This document shows positions 10,031 through 22,204 of a stretch of 64,000 bases of DNA, in pieces. How positions within the stretch are numbered: position 1 is the first letter of the stretch; each line of letters starts with the position of its first letter. Under the pieces are notes generated by a model that saw nothing but the letters and a program-made list of their open reading frames with translations, made no database searches and was not told the origin of the DNA. Both the position numbers and the translations under genes were made by a program. The stretch is from Strigamia acuminata (lineage: Eukaryota; Arthropoda; Chilopoda; Geophilomorpha; Linotaeniidae), in contig OX442317.1 in NCBI GenBank assembly GCA_949358305.1, positions 3,414,186 to 3,478,185 of the forward strand, written 5' to 3'.

Positions 10031-11594
10031 ATGGGAACTGCAAACAAACTCAGGAATATGTTATCGGTCTTCGTATTGTTCATAGCGTTTCTACCTGTTT
10101 ACGCGTTTCTCGCCGTCGCGATAATAATTTCGCGAATGTTTCGCTGTGTCGTAGGAATCGTGTTAACCTTACAAAGTGGTAAGAAAATTAATTTCTTGGA
10201 TGGCGGTGATTGCACATTCCTCGTGACTCACGGAAAATCAAAACCACAAGTAATGGGATCGTTAACAATAGGAGACTTCGATCTCGACTGGATCCGAAAT
10301 AGGTATGCCAAAACTCTGCAATCCGATCGCCAATATTACTCGCACTTTTTTAAATTCCCCAAAAAATGTTGCGGATTTTTTTATTGGCAAGAAGAAGACA
10401 ATTTCCAAATAAACGATCACGTTTCGCTCTACGACTGCAAACCGCCTTCAAACTACCGGCAATTATCGCAAATTCACACAGACATTGTCAACTTTAAGCT
10501 CGAACGACCCGGCAAATCGCCGTGGAAAGTTTTCGTTTTCCCATTAGCGGACGATTTTCCGGGTTTGCCGTCCCCAGGACCCCATTATGTCGTCCTATTG
10601 CTTTTTCACCACGCACTGACAGACGGCTATGGAAGTATAAAAACCTTCATAGACGCATTTCAGGAATCAAACCCCATTCAGAATGTCGCTGTTTCGTCAA
10701 AATCAACAATTATTTCAAGCATCGGGTCGAAATGTATCGAATATCTGATTGTTTTCGTCAATCTACCCATGTGTGTATTGAAAAAACTCCTGGTCCGAGA
10801 CAAAAACAACCTGCATTGTGTCCCCCACATCGGTGATCAAGTCGTGTCCGTTTCTCCACCAATTCAATTGGATCGCGTTAAAAGAATCAAAAACGCAACT
10901 GGGGCGACAGTAAATGACGTCATGATATCTTGCGTCGTTGCTGGAATCGTAAAACATTTCCAGCGTGAAAACGAGGCTTTAACCAACGATATTCGATGCT
11001 TCATCCCAGTTTCGATGCGCAAACCCGAGCATCCAATCCTCGGTAACGAAGTTTCCGGTTTAATTTTAAGATTACCTTTGAATTGTGCAACCCCTCTCGA
11101 CCGTTTGGCTGCCATCACGAAAGAAACCAAGTATTTGAAGACATCCACCGAGCCTCTGTGTCTGTACCACCTGCAAAGATGGGTCGTCAATCAATTGCCA
11201 TCGGTCTTTACAACTTTTATAAGTTCAAATTTGCACGTTTCATTTATACTAACAAATATAATTGGTCTTCAATCATTGCCCTACAAAGAGAAATTTGGAA
11301 AACTCGCCAGCATGGGAGGGAGTCCTGTAATCGGCGGATCTGTTGGTAATGTAACCCTTTCCTTTTTTATCAATTGTTTAGCTTCTGAATTAGAGTGTTG
11401 ATTTTTATTTCTTCTTGTACGCTGTAGGATTAGGAATATTGATAATCAGCTCGAATGGACGAATCGAAATTAGTATGTCGTCTGACAAATCCGTTTTCTC
11501 CAAATCCGAAATTCTGGAACAGATTTTGGAAGATTGTGTTGCTGAAGTCGATTTGTTAGAAGAAATAATACTTTCGACCAAAAAAAGTGTTTAA
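10031..11594 (+). CDS. WSD-type O-acyltransferase, copy D
   Basis: Exons 10031-11345 and 11428-11594 give 493 residues, one fewer than copies B and C because of a codon lost near residue 80 (SLTIGDF). Catalytic motif HHALTDG, ND motif in TVNDVMISCVVAG, and GGSPVIGGSVG before the intron are all present. A hydrophobic N-terminal anchor is shared with copy C almost word for word. The last exon ends SV instead of RL. No frame breaks are seen. Expected activity: esterification of an alcohol or diacylglycerol with acyl-CoA. Confidence 0.92.
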
Positions 11595-12649
11595 AAAAAA
11601 TCTAATGCATATCAACTCGGAATTGTTTTTCTCACATTAAATTAGTATAGAATTATTTATATTTGTTTAAACACGCACCGCAGTTTGTATTTAGAATTTT
11701 AAAATGTTTAACACAGTTTGTACTCTGTGATAACTACTGCAAATACCGATTGCAGAATCAACTGTATACATTCGGTGCCAGTATTTATCTACTTTCATTG
11801 ACGTTATAACTAAAAATTACCTGGTTTGGATAATGGATAATTTTGGTGTAATAAATATGCAAATACGCAAATAAATAAAAATTATTTGTTTTCCCTTTAC
11901 AGCATTTTGTTATTATATTCGTTGTTTGTGGCCATAAAAACAGATGCATACATACCTTATGAAATGTGTTTAGTTTTAGTGTCCATCTGGTTCTAACAGC
12001 AAGTCTATTGCAACTTAACTAACGATAAATTACGAGTCAAAGTGCAACGTGTAATTCGGGAATATTCCAACATCGATCCTACAACAACAGTCACCGATAT
12101 AATACAAGCACGAGAGAATAAGAATAACTTTACAAAAATAAACACCTGTTTATAACATCGAAATGTCAACCAAATCGATAATCGTTTAACAACGATACAT
12201 CTACACATTACTTACCGACGCCATTTTTTCTGCAGCATTCAAAATTAGGCGGTTTGCAGCAGAGCCGCCTATTGACATAATAAAAAATCGTACGTTCCAA
12301 TGTTTAATAATAGATGGCCCCAAATTAATAAAACCAGTCCTTGGAAAAAAAGAGAAAAACCCGAGGGAAAAACCAGTCTTACGATTACGACATTTCTTAA
12401 TAAACGAACAACTATTCTAAAAAAAAAAATAAGAATAAAGACAGGAATTAAATTTCGAAATCGTGGCTTTCAACCACCAATCTTTATCACTTCCACGAAT
12501 TGCGTATGACGTGATCAACTCTCGAGTTGTGCAAACAAACAACTTAGTTGATGTGTGCACAGCACAGGATATCCGAGAAAACCAACCATTCTGTTATCTA
12601 ACTTAACTCCGCAACGAAGGCATCCAACGCAACAGTCGCGAATCTCGTC
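11595..12649. other. intergenic stretch with no recognised gene
   Basis: AT-rich sequence between the WSD array and the four-pass membrane protein gene. Only short ORFs without family resemblance are present. Untranslated exons of the downstream gene may lie near its right end, but none can be placed. Confidence 0.5.
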
Positions 12650-13515
12650 ATGTATCCAACACAACAATCGATGCAATTCCGCATGGCACAACACCAGCAA
12701 CAACCAGTACGTTTTTAACCATAAAACCACAACAAAATCAAAGTTAATTCACCATAAAATTGAATATTTTTCTAATTTATTACAGCCTCAAATTCGACCG
12801 TCGAGTCCAAGGTCATTGTGGCTCATCGGGTTTGGTATTTAAACAACTAACAAAAATAAAAATAAAAATGAAAACAAAATAAAATCTTTCTCCAGGTGTC
12901 ACCGAAATAATCTTCAGTAAAATATTACTGGTTTGGTGCGTCTACTGGACCGCATATCTACCCGACCTCGACGTAGCGACTGGTGCCGGCGCAGTGTGTT
13001 CAACATTTCACATTGTTGTCGGAGTCCTGGCGATAATGGGCGGCCGCGACAGCCTTCGCTACCGTAAATGCGTCATAGCAGTGTTAGTGTTATCCATCAT
13101 CGGATCGGCCATTTTCGTGGGCATCACTCTGATACCACTCTTCGTAACGTGGATTGAGAATGTTGTGAACTGTAGATACTGCGACAACGGCGACACGATC
13201 GATTACAAATTCGATCCCGACGACTGCTTCCGAATGTGTCATGCCACCAATCCGGCGGTGGTGTTCGCTCCGTTTCTGGTTTTGATTTTGCTCGAATGCA
13301 TCGTGGGAATAATTCTGTCCGGCATTTCGTGTTGCCGTTTGTGCCGATGTTGCGGTTGTTGTTACGCGGGGAACGCCGATGCTCCGAATTTGGCCTACCA
13401 AGTGTTCCAGTCGCCGCAGACCCCGTACTACCATCTCCGCGAAGACGACATACAACATGCCCTGCCTCAACACCATGAAATCTACACGCAACATCAACAA
13501 TCTCATCTCATCTAA
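12650..13515 (+). CDS. four-pass membrane protein with cysteine-rich tail (MS4A/tetraspan-like)
   Basis: Exons 12650-12706, 12786-12834 and 12896-13515 join in frame to 241 residues. A short glutamine-rich N-terminus is followed by four hydrophobic segments at about residues 30-53, 63-85, 91-117 and 150-174. The loop between segments 3 and 4 carries spaced cysteines (CRYC, DDCFRMC), as in an extracellular disulfide loop. Right after segment 4 comes a dense cysteine cluster, [11 protein letters not shown], a plausible palmitoylation site, then a Gln/His/Tyr-rich cytoplasmic tail. The layout resembles MS4A/CD20-like or related tetraspan proteins; the family is not certain and no function is claimed. 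AATAAA follows at about 13563. A relic of its last exon lies at 41868-41985. Confidence 0.8.
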
Positions 13516-13976
13516 TTAATTCTAAGCTAAAAAAATTTACTTTTGTATGTTCTGGGAAAAAGAAATAAATATATCGAACCAATTATAGATGAATTACTGT
13601 GAGCAATTGGGAAATTTAGATCGTTTTAAGTTGTTTAAGCTTGATTGAAAGACCTACAGCTCGTGCTGGGATATTAAAACTGCGCATCCATCCTACACAT
13701 GCATTTAACAGTGATTGTCAAGCTTGTTACACTGTACCACGCTGTAAATTTGTTAATTTGATGTTAATAAGGTTCAATATTAGGCTTCATACTGCTAAAT
13801 AAAGTCTGCGATTAGAAAACCTACACAGAGAGGTTAATTTTACAGATAAATTTGGAATCTGGATTTCAAAATGTAAACAATTTTAAATTTTATTTCTATA
13901 AATTAAATACTCTGGTTATTTTACAACTCACTATCGCACAATTTTATATAAATGTTAATAAACTCGTTTAATTTCT

Positions 13977-16900
13977 TCATTCATTCGCGCCTTGATTCGG
14001 GTTTTCTTCTTCACATCGCTCATTTAAAGGAATTGGTGCATTTTCCTCAGCGTTGGCCTCCTCATAACTCGTCTCGCGTTCATCGAGGATAGATGGTTTA
14101 ATATTCAACATCAACATCTCGAGTTTTAGAACGGGTAATTCTAACATTAGACAAAATGGGACCGACAAAGCATACGACGAAATGAGAATTCCAAAATAAA
14201 TAAATATCTAGAATAAAGATAAAAAATAAATAACAGAAATTACAACAAAAAAATATACTCACAACTATCCAAATATCATAACTGAATGTGCTCTGCCTCG
14301 ATGCATAAAACATTATTAACATATTATAATGTAAAATGTAAGCGCAATTCGTTAATCTTCCTAATGGAAGGAATACTCTCCAGGACAAAAGTGAATTAAC
14401 GGGTCCTAGAACAAATTTTATTTTACTTTCCGGTCTATCATATTATATCATTTCAATACCTCCATAACCCCACTTGCATGCAAATACTATCCAAGCAATG
14501 CCAGCTGCCCAGGCAGTCCTCGACAACGCGCTGTAGAAACATCTTTCCGCTATCGATGGACTGGTGCCACTCGAAATAAACTCGTGAAATCCAAACAGCA
14601 CGCTGAGGGTCAACACAGTGGCAACTATCCACCCAAGAATTGCCACTTTCTGTCAGAGTAAAAAGGTTTTAACCATAAAATATCTAATTATCTAGAATTA
14701 AAAACCTTGTTCATAAAAGATGGCGCTTCGTTATTTTTGGATAACACGTATCCAGTCATTAGTCCAAGCACGTACGGCCCGCCTCGACAATACACTTGCA
14801 TGTATATCAAATGGAAGTATTCGATTTGTTTGTGCATGGGACTAAGAAAAAAAACCAAAAATTAAATTATATTGGAAAATTAATATAATTACTTACTCGG
14901 TTGAAAAAATGATTGAAGTTGCAGGAAGATCATAGAAGTATGTAAGTAACGCATCGGTAAATACAGAACCAGCAAACACCGCGGCAGCAATTCCCAATCC
15001 CAATTTTTTGTTTCTGAAAAAGAAAATCAAAAAAAGGCTTCAAAATTAGTATTTATCCAGAAGTTTGAATCGTTTCATGCCGAAATATAAAACTTACTTG
15101 AACAGGAAGTACAAGATTATTGGAGCAATACAATATAATTGAAAATCTACAGCTAGAAACCAGCAATGTGGTTGGCACTAAAACAAAAATACATTTTAAC
15201 CAAATTTAGTACAATGTTTCAGTTAAATTTCACTATACTCACTATCGCGTCAAGTTTGAATATGTTCGATACGTATAGGAGATTAAGCCACCAATTCTCT
15301 TTGCAAAATTCAGACATTTCTACAACTTCGAGCCAACGTGGTCCAGACCCAAGAAATGGTAACAAACCAGCAACAATGCCAATTATAATTGCATAAACAG
15401 GAGTGACTCTACAATATAAAATAATTAAAATTAAATTTACACTTTCTAAATGCATTTACCTTAAATATCGATGAACGTAGTGAAAAACCCAACTATATTG
15501 TGTTCTGCTAATTATAACTCTCTTGAAGAACACATAAGCGACCAGTAAACCGCTAAATAAAGAGATACGACTTAAGATAGAAACATAACATACAACACTT
15601 CAATTTATTACCTTATGTAGTAGAAAGTATCCACAGCAACGTTCCCATTTAAAATGATCTGAGATATAAAACTTTCTTTCAATTTCTCTAAATTATTGAT
15701 GTTATCTGTCGACAAGAGAAATGTCAAATTAAAAACTATTGAACGAAGCTTTTTTGTGTCAACTCACTCCAAGTCTTATTCAAAGAAGTACTGAATGTAT
15801 GTAGTAAGATAATCCAGGCCATACTGAGGAATCTCAGTCCATGTAAGCATCCAATTAATCCACTTCGCTGGTCCGTTGACAACAATAGGCGGCCATTTGA
15901 ATAAGCAGAAAAGCAAACTAATCCTGATGCACAAACTACAAACATAAAAATAATGTTAGGGACTTTTCGAACCATAAAGTCTCGTGTATTTTTAACTTAC
16001 TTTGTTGAAAGTTCTTTGGTGCGGCTTCATTTTCTTCCGTTAAAACTTCTGCGGTATAAACACGGAGCCAAGGCACAACTTCCAAAAGGGTTCCCAGAAT
16101 GACCACGATTGTAAATAGTGTCAGTATGATACTGGATAATATTTGAAACAATAAAATATTAAAATAGGATATACTAAAAATTATATTTTTTTAAAATGTC
16201 TTACATTATTATTACGGCAGAGGAATCCAAATGTTGCAGTGAAGCGTTTTGGCAACGGACAGACGTAACTTTCGCATTCTGGTTTAGATCTACAGCACAA
16301 TTCAAGTTTAAGAAAAATGTATTCAAAATGTATTTAAAGTACACTTACAAGAATGTAAGAAAGTGGTTATTTCTCCAACTGAACACGCCGATGGAACGCA
16401 AATTCCTATACTAACTGTAGAGTTGGGTAAATATAAATGAAAATCCTAAAAAGCAAAAATAAATTTCAGTTAATCTATAATCGGAAAATTAAAACCAGTC
16501 TTTTGCAAACTTATTTCGGAGAAAATTCCTCAATTCATATGCAATATTCAATTAATTATGTAAAGTTCGTCAATTCATTATGCAAAGTTCGTCAATTCAT
16601 TATGCAAAGTTGGTCAATTCATTATGCAAAGTTGGTCAATTCATTATGCAAAGTTGGTCAATTCATTATGCAAAGTTGGTCAATTCATTATGCAAAGTTG
16701 GTCAATTCATTTGCAAAATTCGTCAATTCGTATGGAAAATTCATCAATTCTTATGAAAAATTCATCAATTCGTATGGAAAATTTCAATTTGACCCCAATA
16801 TTAAATGTCATTATAAAAGTAACGGAAAATGTCAAAAAATCAAATCCTGTTCATTGAGATGTAGAAAATAGAGTATAACCTTAAAAACAATTACTATTTA

Positions 16901-17383
16901 CCTGAATGCTTTTAGTATTATTCATCAATATGTCCGTTAAACAGTACTGAGGCTTGACTTCTGCGTGTTGTATTTGTAAACACTCGTCGTAACTACCGGG
17001 CCAAAAGAATACATTTCCCTGTTGAATGCCTGCAGGAAGCATATCCATTGAATCCCACACTGAAACAAAATGTAATAAATATTGATCCTTCAAGATATTA
17101 AAATTTGAAGAAAAAAATACTTACTTTGAATAGCCCAAGGTTCAGTCGATGCCAAATCATGCAAATACGAAAGCAGGCGAGTTTTGCACGAATCGCTGAT
17201 GTTGGTTTTCTGCACAAAAGATATTCCTTCAGAGATTTCTCGACGGAAAAACCTAAGCCATTCATCGAAAGCGTCGGAACCGGAATCCGTAGTAGATTGT
17301 ACATCCGCCGCATTCAAACCTCTTCCCGTGAATACACACAACAGAAAGAGATTAAAGAGAAATTGCCAATTCTTCCCGTTCAT
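13977..17383 (-). CDS. nrf-6-like membrane acyltransferase, copy 1 (intact)
   Basis: Fifteen exons read in frame, 715 residues: 17125-17383, 16902-17059, 16349-16445, 16205-16289, 16001-16131, 15768-15935, 15612-15705, 15460-15552, 15243-15408, 15098-15177, 14897-15013, 14706-14841, 14460-14649, 14263-14405 and 13977-14207. It has a signal peptide, then a cysteine-containing lumenal NRF domain (residues 30-195, with WDSMDMLPAGIQQGN and VGICVPSAC-type motifs). An acyltransferase-3 region with about ten membrane segments follows, including GLRFLSMAWIILLH and RGGPYVLGLMTGY. In nematodes nrf-6/ndg-4 affect lipid and drug transport; the substrate is unknown. It is head-to-head with the antistasin-like gene at 17826, 442 bp apart. 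The acidic C-tail varies between copies. Confidence 0.93.
16561..16790. repeat. 21-bp tandem repeat in intron 2 of nrf-6-like copy 1
   Basis: About seven units of AAAGTTGGTCAATTCATTATGC type, grading into diverged units with TCAATTCGTATGGAAAAT. The same satellite is in the nrf-6 pseudogene at 23935-24140, so it predates that duplication. ORFs across it are repeat artefacts. Confidence 0.85.
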
Positions 17384-17825
17384 TTTTTTAGTGATTGCAG
17401 TGCCTATCTGTCAATAAAATTACATTAAAAGAAAGTTATAATATTTCAACGTTATTTTACCTAATAAGTTGCGAATTATCAAAAGCGCCGAGGAAACACG
17501 TTGCGTGACTTGTGGACAGGTTGTTGTCTTCAGAACACCTTCCACGATCGAGACACGACTGATAATGACAGTTTTAAGTTCACTGCTGACGAAGAAAACT
17601 TAGTATTTAAATTTCCTCTTTATTTCATTATCCTATCTATTATTATGACTCACTTCACCGCAATGCATTGACGCGAAATACTGGCTTGTGATTTGACAAA
17701 AGGAAATTACCTTTCACCTGTAAATATGAAATAAACTGACCTGAGCACGGGATTTTAGGTATATAATTAAAAGTCACGTCGCAAAATTTGCATACTCTTC
17801 TAGAAAACTAGAGAATAATCAACAA
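17384..17825. promoter_or_regulatory. shared intergenic promoter region of the divergent nrf-6/antistasin pair
   Basis: 442 bp separates the two ATGs. On the + side a TATATAATT box (17760) lies 66 bp before the ATG and is followed by AAAGTCACGTCGCAAA. Upstream are CACCTGTAAATATGAAATAAACT and ACCTGAGCACGGGATTT. This block recurs before the copies at 20934, 46986 and, with a mutated TATA, 25189. The spacing suggests co-regulation, which is not proven. Confidence 0.6.
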
Positions 17826-19304
17826 ATGAAGCTCGTTCTGCTGGTATTTATTGTTTTGTGCAATGGTAAGAATACACACGACTTTTACGACTCGAATTCA
17901 CAAAAATTTAAGAAAAAACATCCTTTATTTATTTATTTATTTATTTTTACATTTATTTTTACATTTATTTTTACATTTATTTTTACATTTATTTTTACAT
18001 TTATTTTTACATTTATTTTTACATTTATTTTTACATTTATTTTTACATTTATTTTTACATTTATTTTTACATTTATTTTTACATTTATTTTTACATTTAT
18101 TTTTACATTTATTTTTACATTTATTTTTACATTTATTTTTACATTTATTTTTACATTTATTTTTACATTTATTTTTACATTTATTTTTACATTATCGTTA
18201 TTATTATTCCAGATTTCAAAGTTGGGACTGACGAATCCACTGAAAAGTGTTACAAAGTTGATAACGGTGGTTACCGCGAATGTTGCAACCAAAAACCCAT
18301 TCCAACTCCCTGCTCCGTAAGTTACATCACTGCATTTGACCTTCACAAACTAAAAATTATTATTATTTTATTTTTTTAGACTGTAAAATGTCTCTACGAC
18401 ACAGAATGTGTTCTACATCACGTTCCTGAAACTCCACCAAACTGCACAAGTGATTTTCCACTACTGCCCCGATGTAAGTCATAAATATTAAATACCTATT
18501 TCAAAGCATTACATTTCCAAACTCCTAACTATAGGTGAGCCTAGGTGTCCTTTGATGAAATGCGCTCCAAACTGCATTCCCGTAATCGACGGCGACACCC
18601 GATGCCCCGTTTGCTTCTGCGGCGAGAAAAATTGTAAGATTATAATCTAATTAAATTATTTTAAATTAATTTTTTGTTTTTAAATTTTAATTTGCATTTA
18701 AAAATCCATGTCGAAAGGTTCGTTTAGAAATTCTTTCCAGAAAACAATTTAATTTTTGTTTGTTAATATAGAGATTTGGATGTAAACCTGGTCAAGAATG
18801 CGTGCTTGTCAATGTTACATGCGCAAAAGCGCCTTGTTATCCCGTACATGAATGTAAGTGCATATAATTTGATTCTATCGTTGGTTTTAAAGGTGAAAAA
18901 TGTGTTTTAGGCCGACCATTTTGTCCCCCGGTGAAGGTGTGTCCAAACAATTGTTTGTCCTACTTTGATTCGAACGGATGCAAAAAGTGTCACTGCTGCC
19001 GTACGTTTTGTTATTTGTGCAAAATCAATTTTAAGTGTTAATATATATTTTCTTGTTTGTTTGCTTTACAGATGCCTGCGTGGTGAGAAAGATTTTCATT
19101 TTTTTTTGTCATTGATTCATACAAAATGGAGATATTAAAGTTTGAATTAGAAATTTAGAAGTCGATTAATTATGCATTTTTTTTGTTTTCTAGAACAAAG
19201 TATGTCCAGAAGGTAAAAAATGCAACCTAAAAATAGTCGAATGTGCAGTATGCCCTTGTCCTCCAATCGCAGAATGTATACAGGACCGAGACCAACACCG
19301 TTAA
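17826..19304 (+). CDS. antistasin-like secreted cysteine-rich protein, copy 1
   Basis: Nine exons, 217 residues if the fifth exon is used: 17826-17865, 18213-18316, 18380-18473, 18535-18633, 18695-18717, 18772-18853, 18911-19000, 19072-19082 and 19194-19304. The signal peptide is MKLVLLVFIVLCNG. Exons 4 and 7 each encode an antistasin-type module, with CPLMKCAPNC plus CPVCFC and CPPVKVCPNNC plus DSNGCKKCHC. Antistasin modules commonly inhibit serine proteases outside the cell; inhibition here is inferred. Exon 8 is only 11 nt. Odd point: the 23-nt exon 5 lacks an AG acceptor (TG at 18693-18694), while paralogs have AG, so splicing may differ or the copy may be damaged. The C-terminus is longer than in other copies. 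Confidence 0.75.
17933..18192. repeat. 12-bp microsatellite TTTATTTTTACA in intron 1
   Basis: About twenty near-perfect copies in intron 1 of antistasin-like copy 1. Paralogs keep one or two units at the same place (for example 21046-21060), so this is a local expansion. It produces long artefactual ORFs on both strands. Confidence 0.95.
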
Positions 19305-20365
19305 ACCAAATTAATTTGAAATTAATTCAATAAAATCATCGTAATTTAGTGAAAAATCGAGAAAATTTATTGTTATAATTATTTTATTTCCGAAAAACTC
19401 AGAAACACTAAAGCATAAAATGCACGAATGAGTCAACGCACACATAAAATCGAAAAGTCATTTCCAAAAGAAAAAAAATATATTTGATAGATCTAACACT
19501 AACACCTGTAACCAACGTTACTGTTATTGACAAACGAAAAATATACCAGATGGCTGTTAAAGTCTAATCCCTCAGATAAGTGAAATATATTTGTGATCTT
19601 TCACTGCCCTGCACTGCATTGATGCAATCTGGCGTTATGTCAACAAATAAAAAACTGAAAGAAACTCACCATCAAATTGTAAGAATTCAAATTGGAATTG
19701 TGATTTCGAATGTTAGTATGCGGTTTCTTTTGGTTTTTGTGCTCGGTTGTTTCAGAATTTTCACGTTTGGTGAATCATGCAGAGGTCTTAAAAGTTATCT
19801 GAAATGTAAATCCACATAATTAATTGTAGAATAAAATCAATAAATGTAAACAACAGAGCGGATAAAGTGCTGTATTTGTTAAATAATTACTCAATAGGAA
19901 TTTTTTCACGTTTTGTCTTCAATTATCGTAATAATAAAAATGAATTAATTGCTACGAATAAATATTCCTAATGGCGGAATGTAATCAAATTAAATCAAAT
20001 TAACTTGAAATAAATTAAATAAGTTGTTAAAATCAAATAAAAATTGAAAAAAAAATTTTTTTTTTAAAAAAAGAACATGCGTATGATATTAAAGTTTTTT
20101 TTAAGTTGAATAGTATAGTCAAAACTTTGTCTACAATTATCGTAATAATGAAAATGAACGTATTGCTATTTAGAATGAAAATGTCACAAAAAACTTACTT
20201 TCAGTGACCTGGACCCAGAGTTAAACCACGGCAACGTTATGTGTTTTCTCATACTTCCTACATAAGATGAAAACTCTATAATAAAGAAAGATATTAATTA
20301 AAACAAATATTGATCATTTCTACATTTATTGACATTGAAAAAAACCCTGTAACCGTTTTCTGCAG
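19305..20365. repeat. duplicated 3' flank of antistasin-like copy 1
   Basis: Runs such as CAGATGGCTGTTAAAGTCTAATC and TTAAAAGTTATCTGAAATG are shared with 22205-23100, 26423-27420 and 48603-49330. The duplication unit therefore includes about 1 kb beyond each gene. No coding sequence is recognised. Confidence 0.7.
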
Positions 20366-20532
20366 AAATGATATCCCGATGGAGATTTCTCGACGGAAAA
20401 ACCTAAGCCATTCTTCAAATGCCTCGGAACCTGAAGCCGTATGATCGCTCATCCGCCGCATTCAAACCTCTTCCAGTGACTACAAACAATAGAAATACAT
20501 GAAAGAAAAATTGCCAATTCTTCCCGTCCATT
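20366..20532 (-). pseudogene. nrf-6-like exon 1 fragment
   Basis: The reverse complement aligns with exon 1 of the intact copies (FFRREIS and FTGRGLNAA-type coding) but carries small deletions and no other exon is near. It is head-to-head with the broken antistasin-like copy 2, so it is the remnant of a second divergent pair. Confidence 0.75.
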
Positions 20533-20879
20533 GTTTTTAGTGTTTGCACTTTGCAGTGCCTATCTGTAAATAAAATTGCATAACAAGAAAATTCAATGAT
20601 TTCGCGATCATTTTACCTAATAAGTTGTTGGCGAATAATCAAAAGCGCCGAGGTCGTGGACCAAAAGTGTATCACTGCAAAATAAAATTAATGTAATTTA
20701 AGAAACACAAAATTTAAAATATGATAATAATTTTTTCAAAAACAAGATATACCGTAATTATTATCATTCACTTCACCGCATTGCATTGACGCAAAATACT
20801 GGTTTGTGATTTGACAAAAGAAAATTAGCTTTCCACCTGTACATGTGAAATAAACTCACCTGAGCACGGGATTTAAGGT

Positions 20880-20933
20880 AGGTATATAATTCAAAGTCAC
20901 GTCGCAAATTTTGCATACTAGAGAATAATCAAC
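20880..20933 (+). promoter_or_regulatory. TATA box and leader of antistasin-like copy 2
   Basis: TATATAATTCAAAGTCACGT at 20883 matches the promoters of copies 1 and 4. The promoter is therefore still preserved although the coding sequence is broken. Confidence 0.55.
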
Positions 20934-22204
20934 ATGAAGCTCGTTCTGCTGGTACCATTTATTGTTTTGTGCAATGGTAAGAATAAACACGACTTTTACG
21001 ACACGAATTCACAGAAATTTCAGCAAAAACTTCATTTATTTATTCATTTATTTTTACATTTTTGATTCTAAAACGGAAATTCTGAAGAAAATATTTTTTT
21101 AAAATAAAAATTACATTATCGTTATTTTTATTCCAGATTTCAAAGTTGGTTCTGACGAATCCGCTGACAAGTGTTATAAAATTTTAAACCGAGACAACCT
21201 CGAATGTTGCAACCAAAAAACCTTTCCGAATCCCTGCTCCGTATGTTATATCACTACATTTAACCTTCACAAACTGACAATTACTGTTATATTATTTTTT
21301 CAGACTGTAAAATGTGGCGACAACACAAAATGTGTTTTACATCACGTTCCTGAAATTCCACCAAACTGCACAAGTGATTTTCCACTAGTACCACGATGCA
21401 AGTCATAAATATTAAATACCTACTTCAAAGCATTACATTTCCAAACTCCTAACTAAAGGTCAGCAGCCATGCGCTATGCTAAAATGCGCTTCTTACTGCG
21501 TTCCCACAATCAACAGTAACACCCAGTGCCCCTCTTGCTACTGCGACGAGAAAAATAGTAAGATGATAATCTAATTAAATTTTTTTTCATTAATTTTTTG
21601 TTTTTTTAATTTTAATTAGAGTTTGAAAATCCATGTCTGAAGGTTCGTTTACAAACTCGTTCCAGAAACAATTTAATTTTTGTTTGTCAATATAGAAAGA
21701 TGCGTGTGAAGCTGGTCAAAAATGCAAGCTTGTAGAGGTTACATGCGTAAAGGCGCCTTGTCTTCCCGTAAAACAATGTAAGTGGACATAATTTCATCGT
21801 ATCGTTAGTTTTTAAAGTGAAAAATGTGTTTTAGGCCGACCACTTTGTCCCCCGAAAGAAGTGTGTCCAAATAACTGTTAATCCTACGTGGATTCGAATG
21901 GATGCAAGAAGTGTCACTGCTGCAGTATGTTTTCTTATATTTGTGCCAAAATCAATTCTAAGTGTTAACGTATATTTTCTTGTTTGTTTGCTTTACAGAT
22001 GCCTGCGTAATGAGAAAAAATTTTTTTTTCATTAATTCATAGAGAATAGAGATATTAAAGTTTGAATGAGAAATGAGAAATCGATAAATTATGCATTTTT
22101 TTTTCCTTTTCTAGAACAAAGTATGTCCAGAAGGTAAAAAATGCGTTCTAAACCAAGTCCAATGTTTTGTTTGTCCTTGTCCTCTAATCGCAAAATGTAA
22201 ATAA
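20934..22204 (+). pseudogene. antistasin-like copy 2, broken
   Basis: Nine exons can be lined up: 20934-20976, 21137-21240, 21304-21397, 21459-21557, 21620-21642, 21696-21777, 21835-21924, an 11-nt exon near 22000-22010, and about 22115-22204. Exon 7 has an in-frame TAA (21879-21881) where other copies have Leu (TTA/TTG), inside the second antistasin module. The donor after the 11-nt exon is AT instead of GT. Intron 3 begins with GC (21398-21399). A truncated secreted product with only the first module remains possible, but two independent lesions favour a pseudogene. The signal peptide and promoter are intact. Confidence 0.8.

Noticed and set aside
1-11594. Horizontal transfer of WSD genes from bacteria
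   Set aside because: The family is common in bacteria, but these copies have a conserved spliceosomal intron, an N-terminal anchor and eukaryotic-style flanks, and animal homologs are known.
16561-16715. Possible CRISPR-like array
   Set aside because: The units are contiguous tandem repeats without unique spacers, and the genome is eukaryotic.
16437-16871. 144-residue ORF with repeated residues
   Set aside because: It is a translation of the 21-bp satellite in an intron of the gene on the other strand.
17826-18346. Long ORFs with FIFT, LHLF or KINV repeats on both strands
   Set aside because: They are translations of the 12-bp microsatellite in intron 1; splicing removes it.
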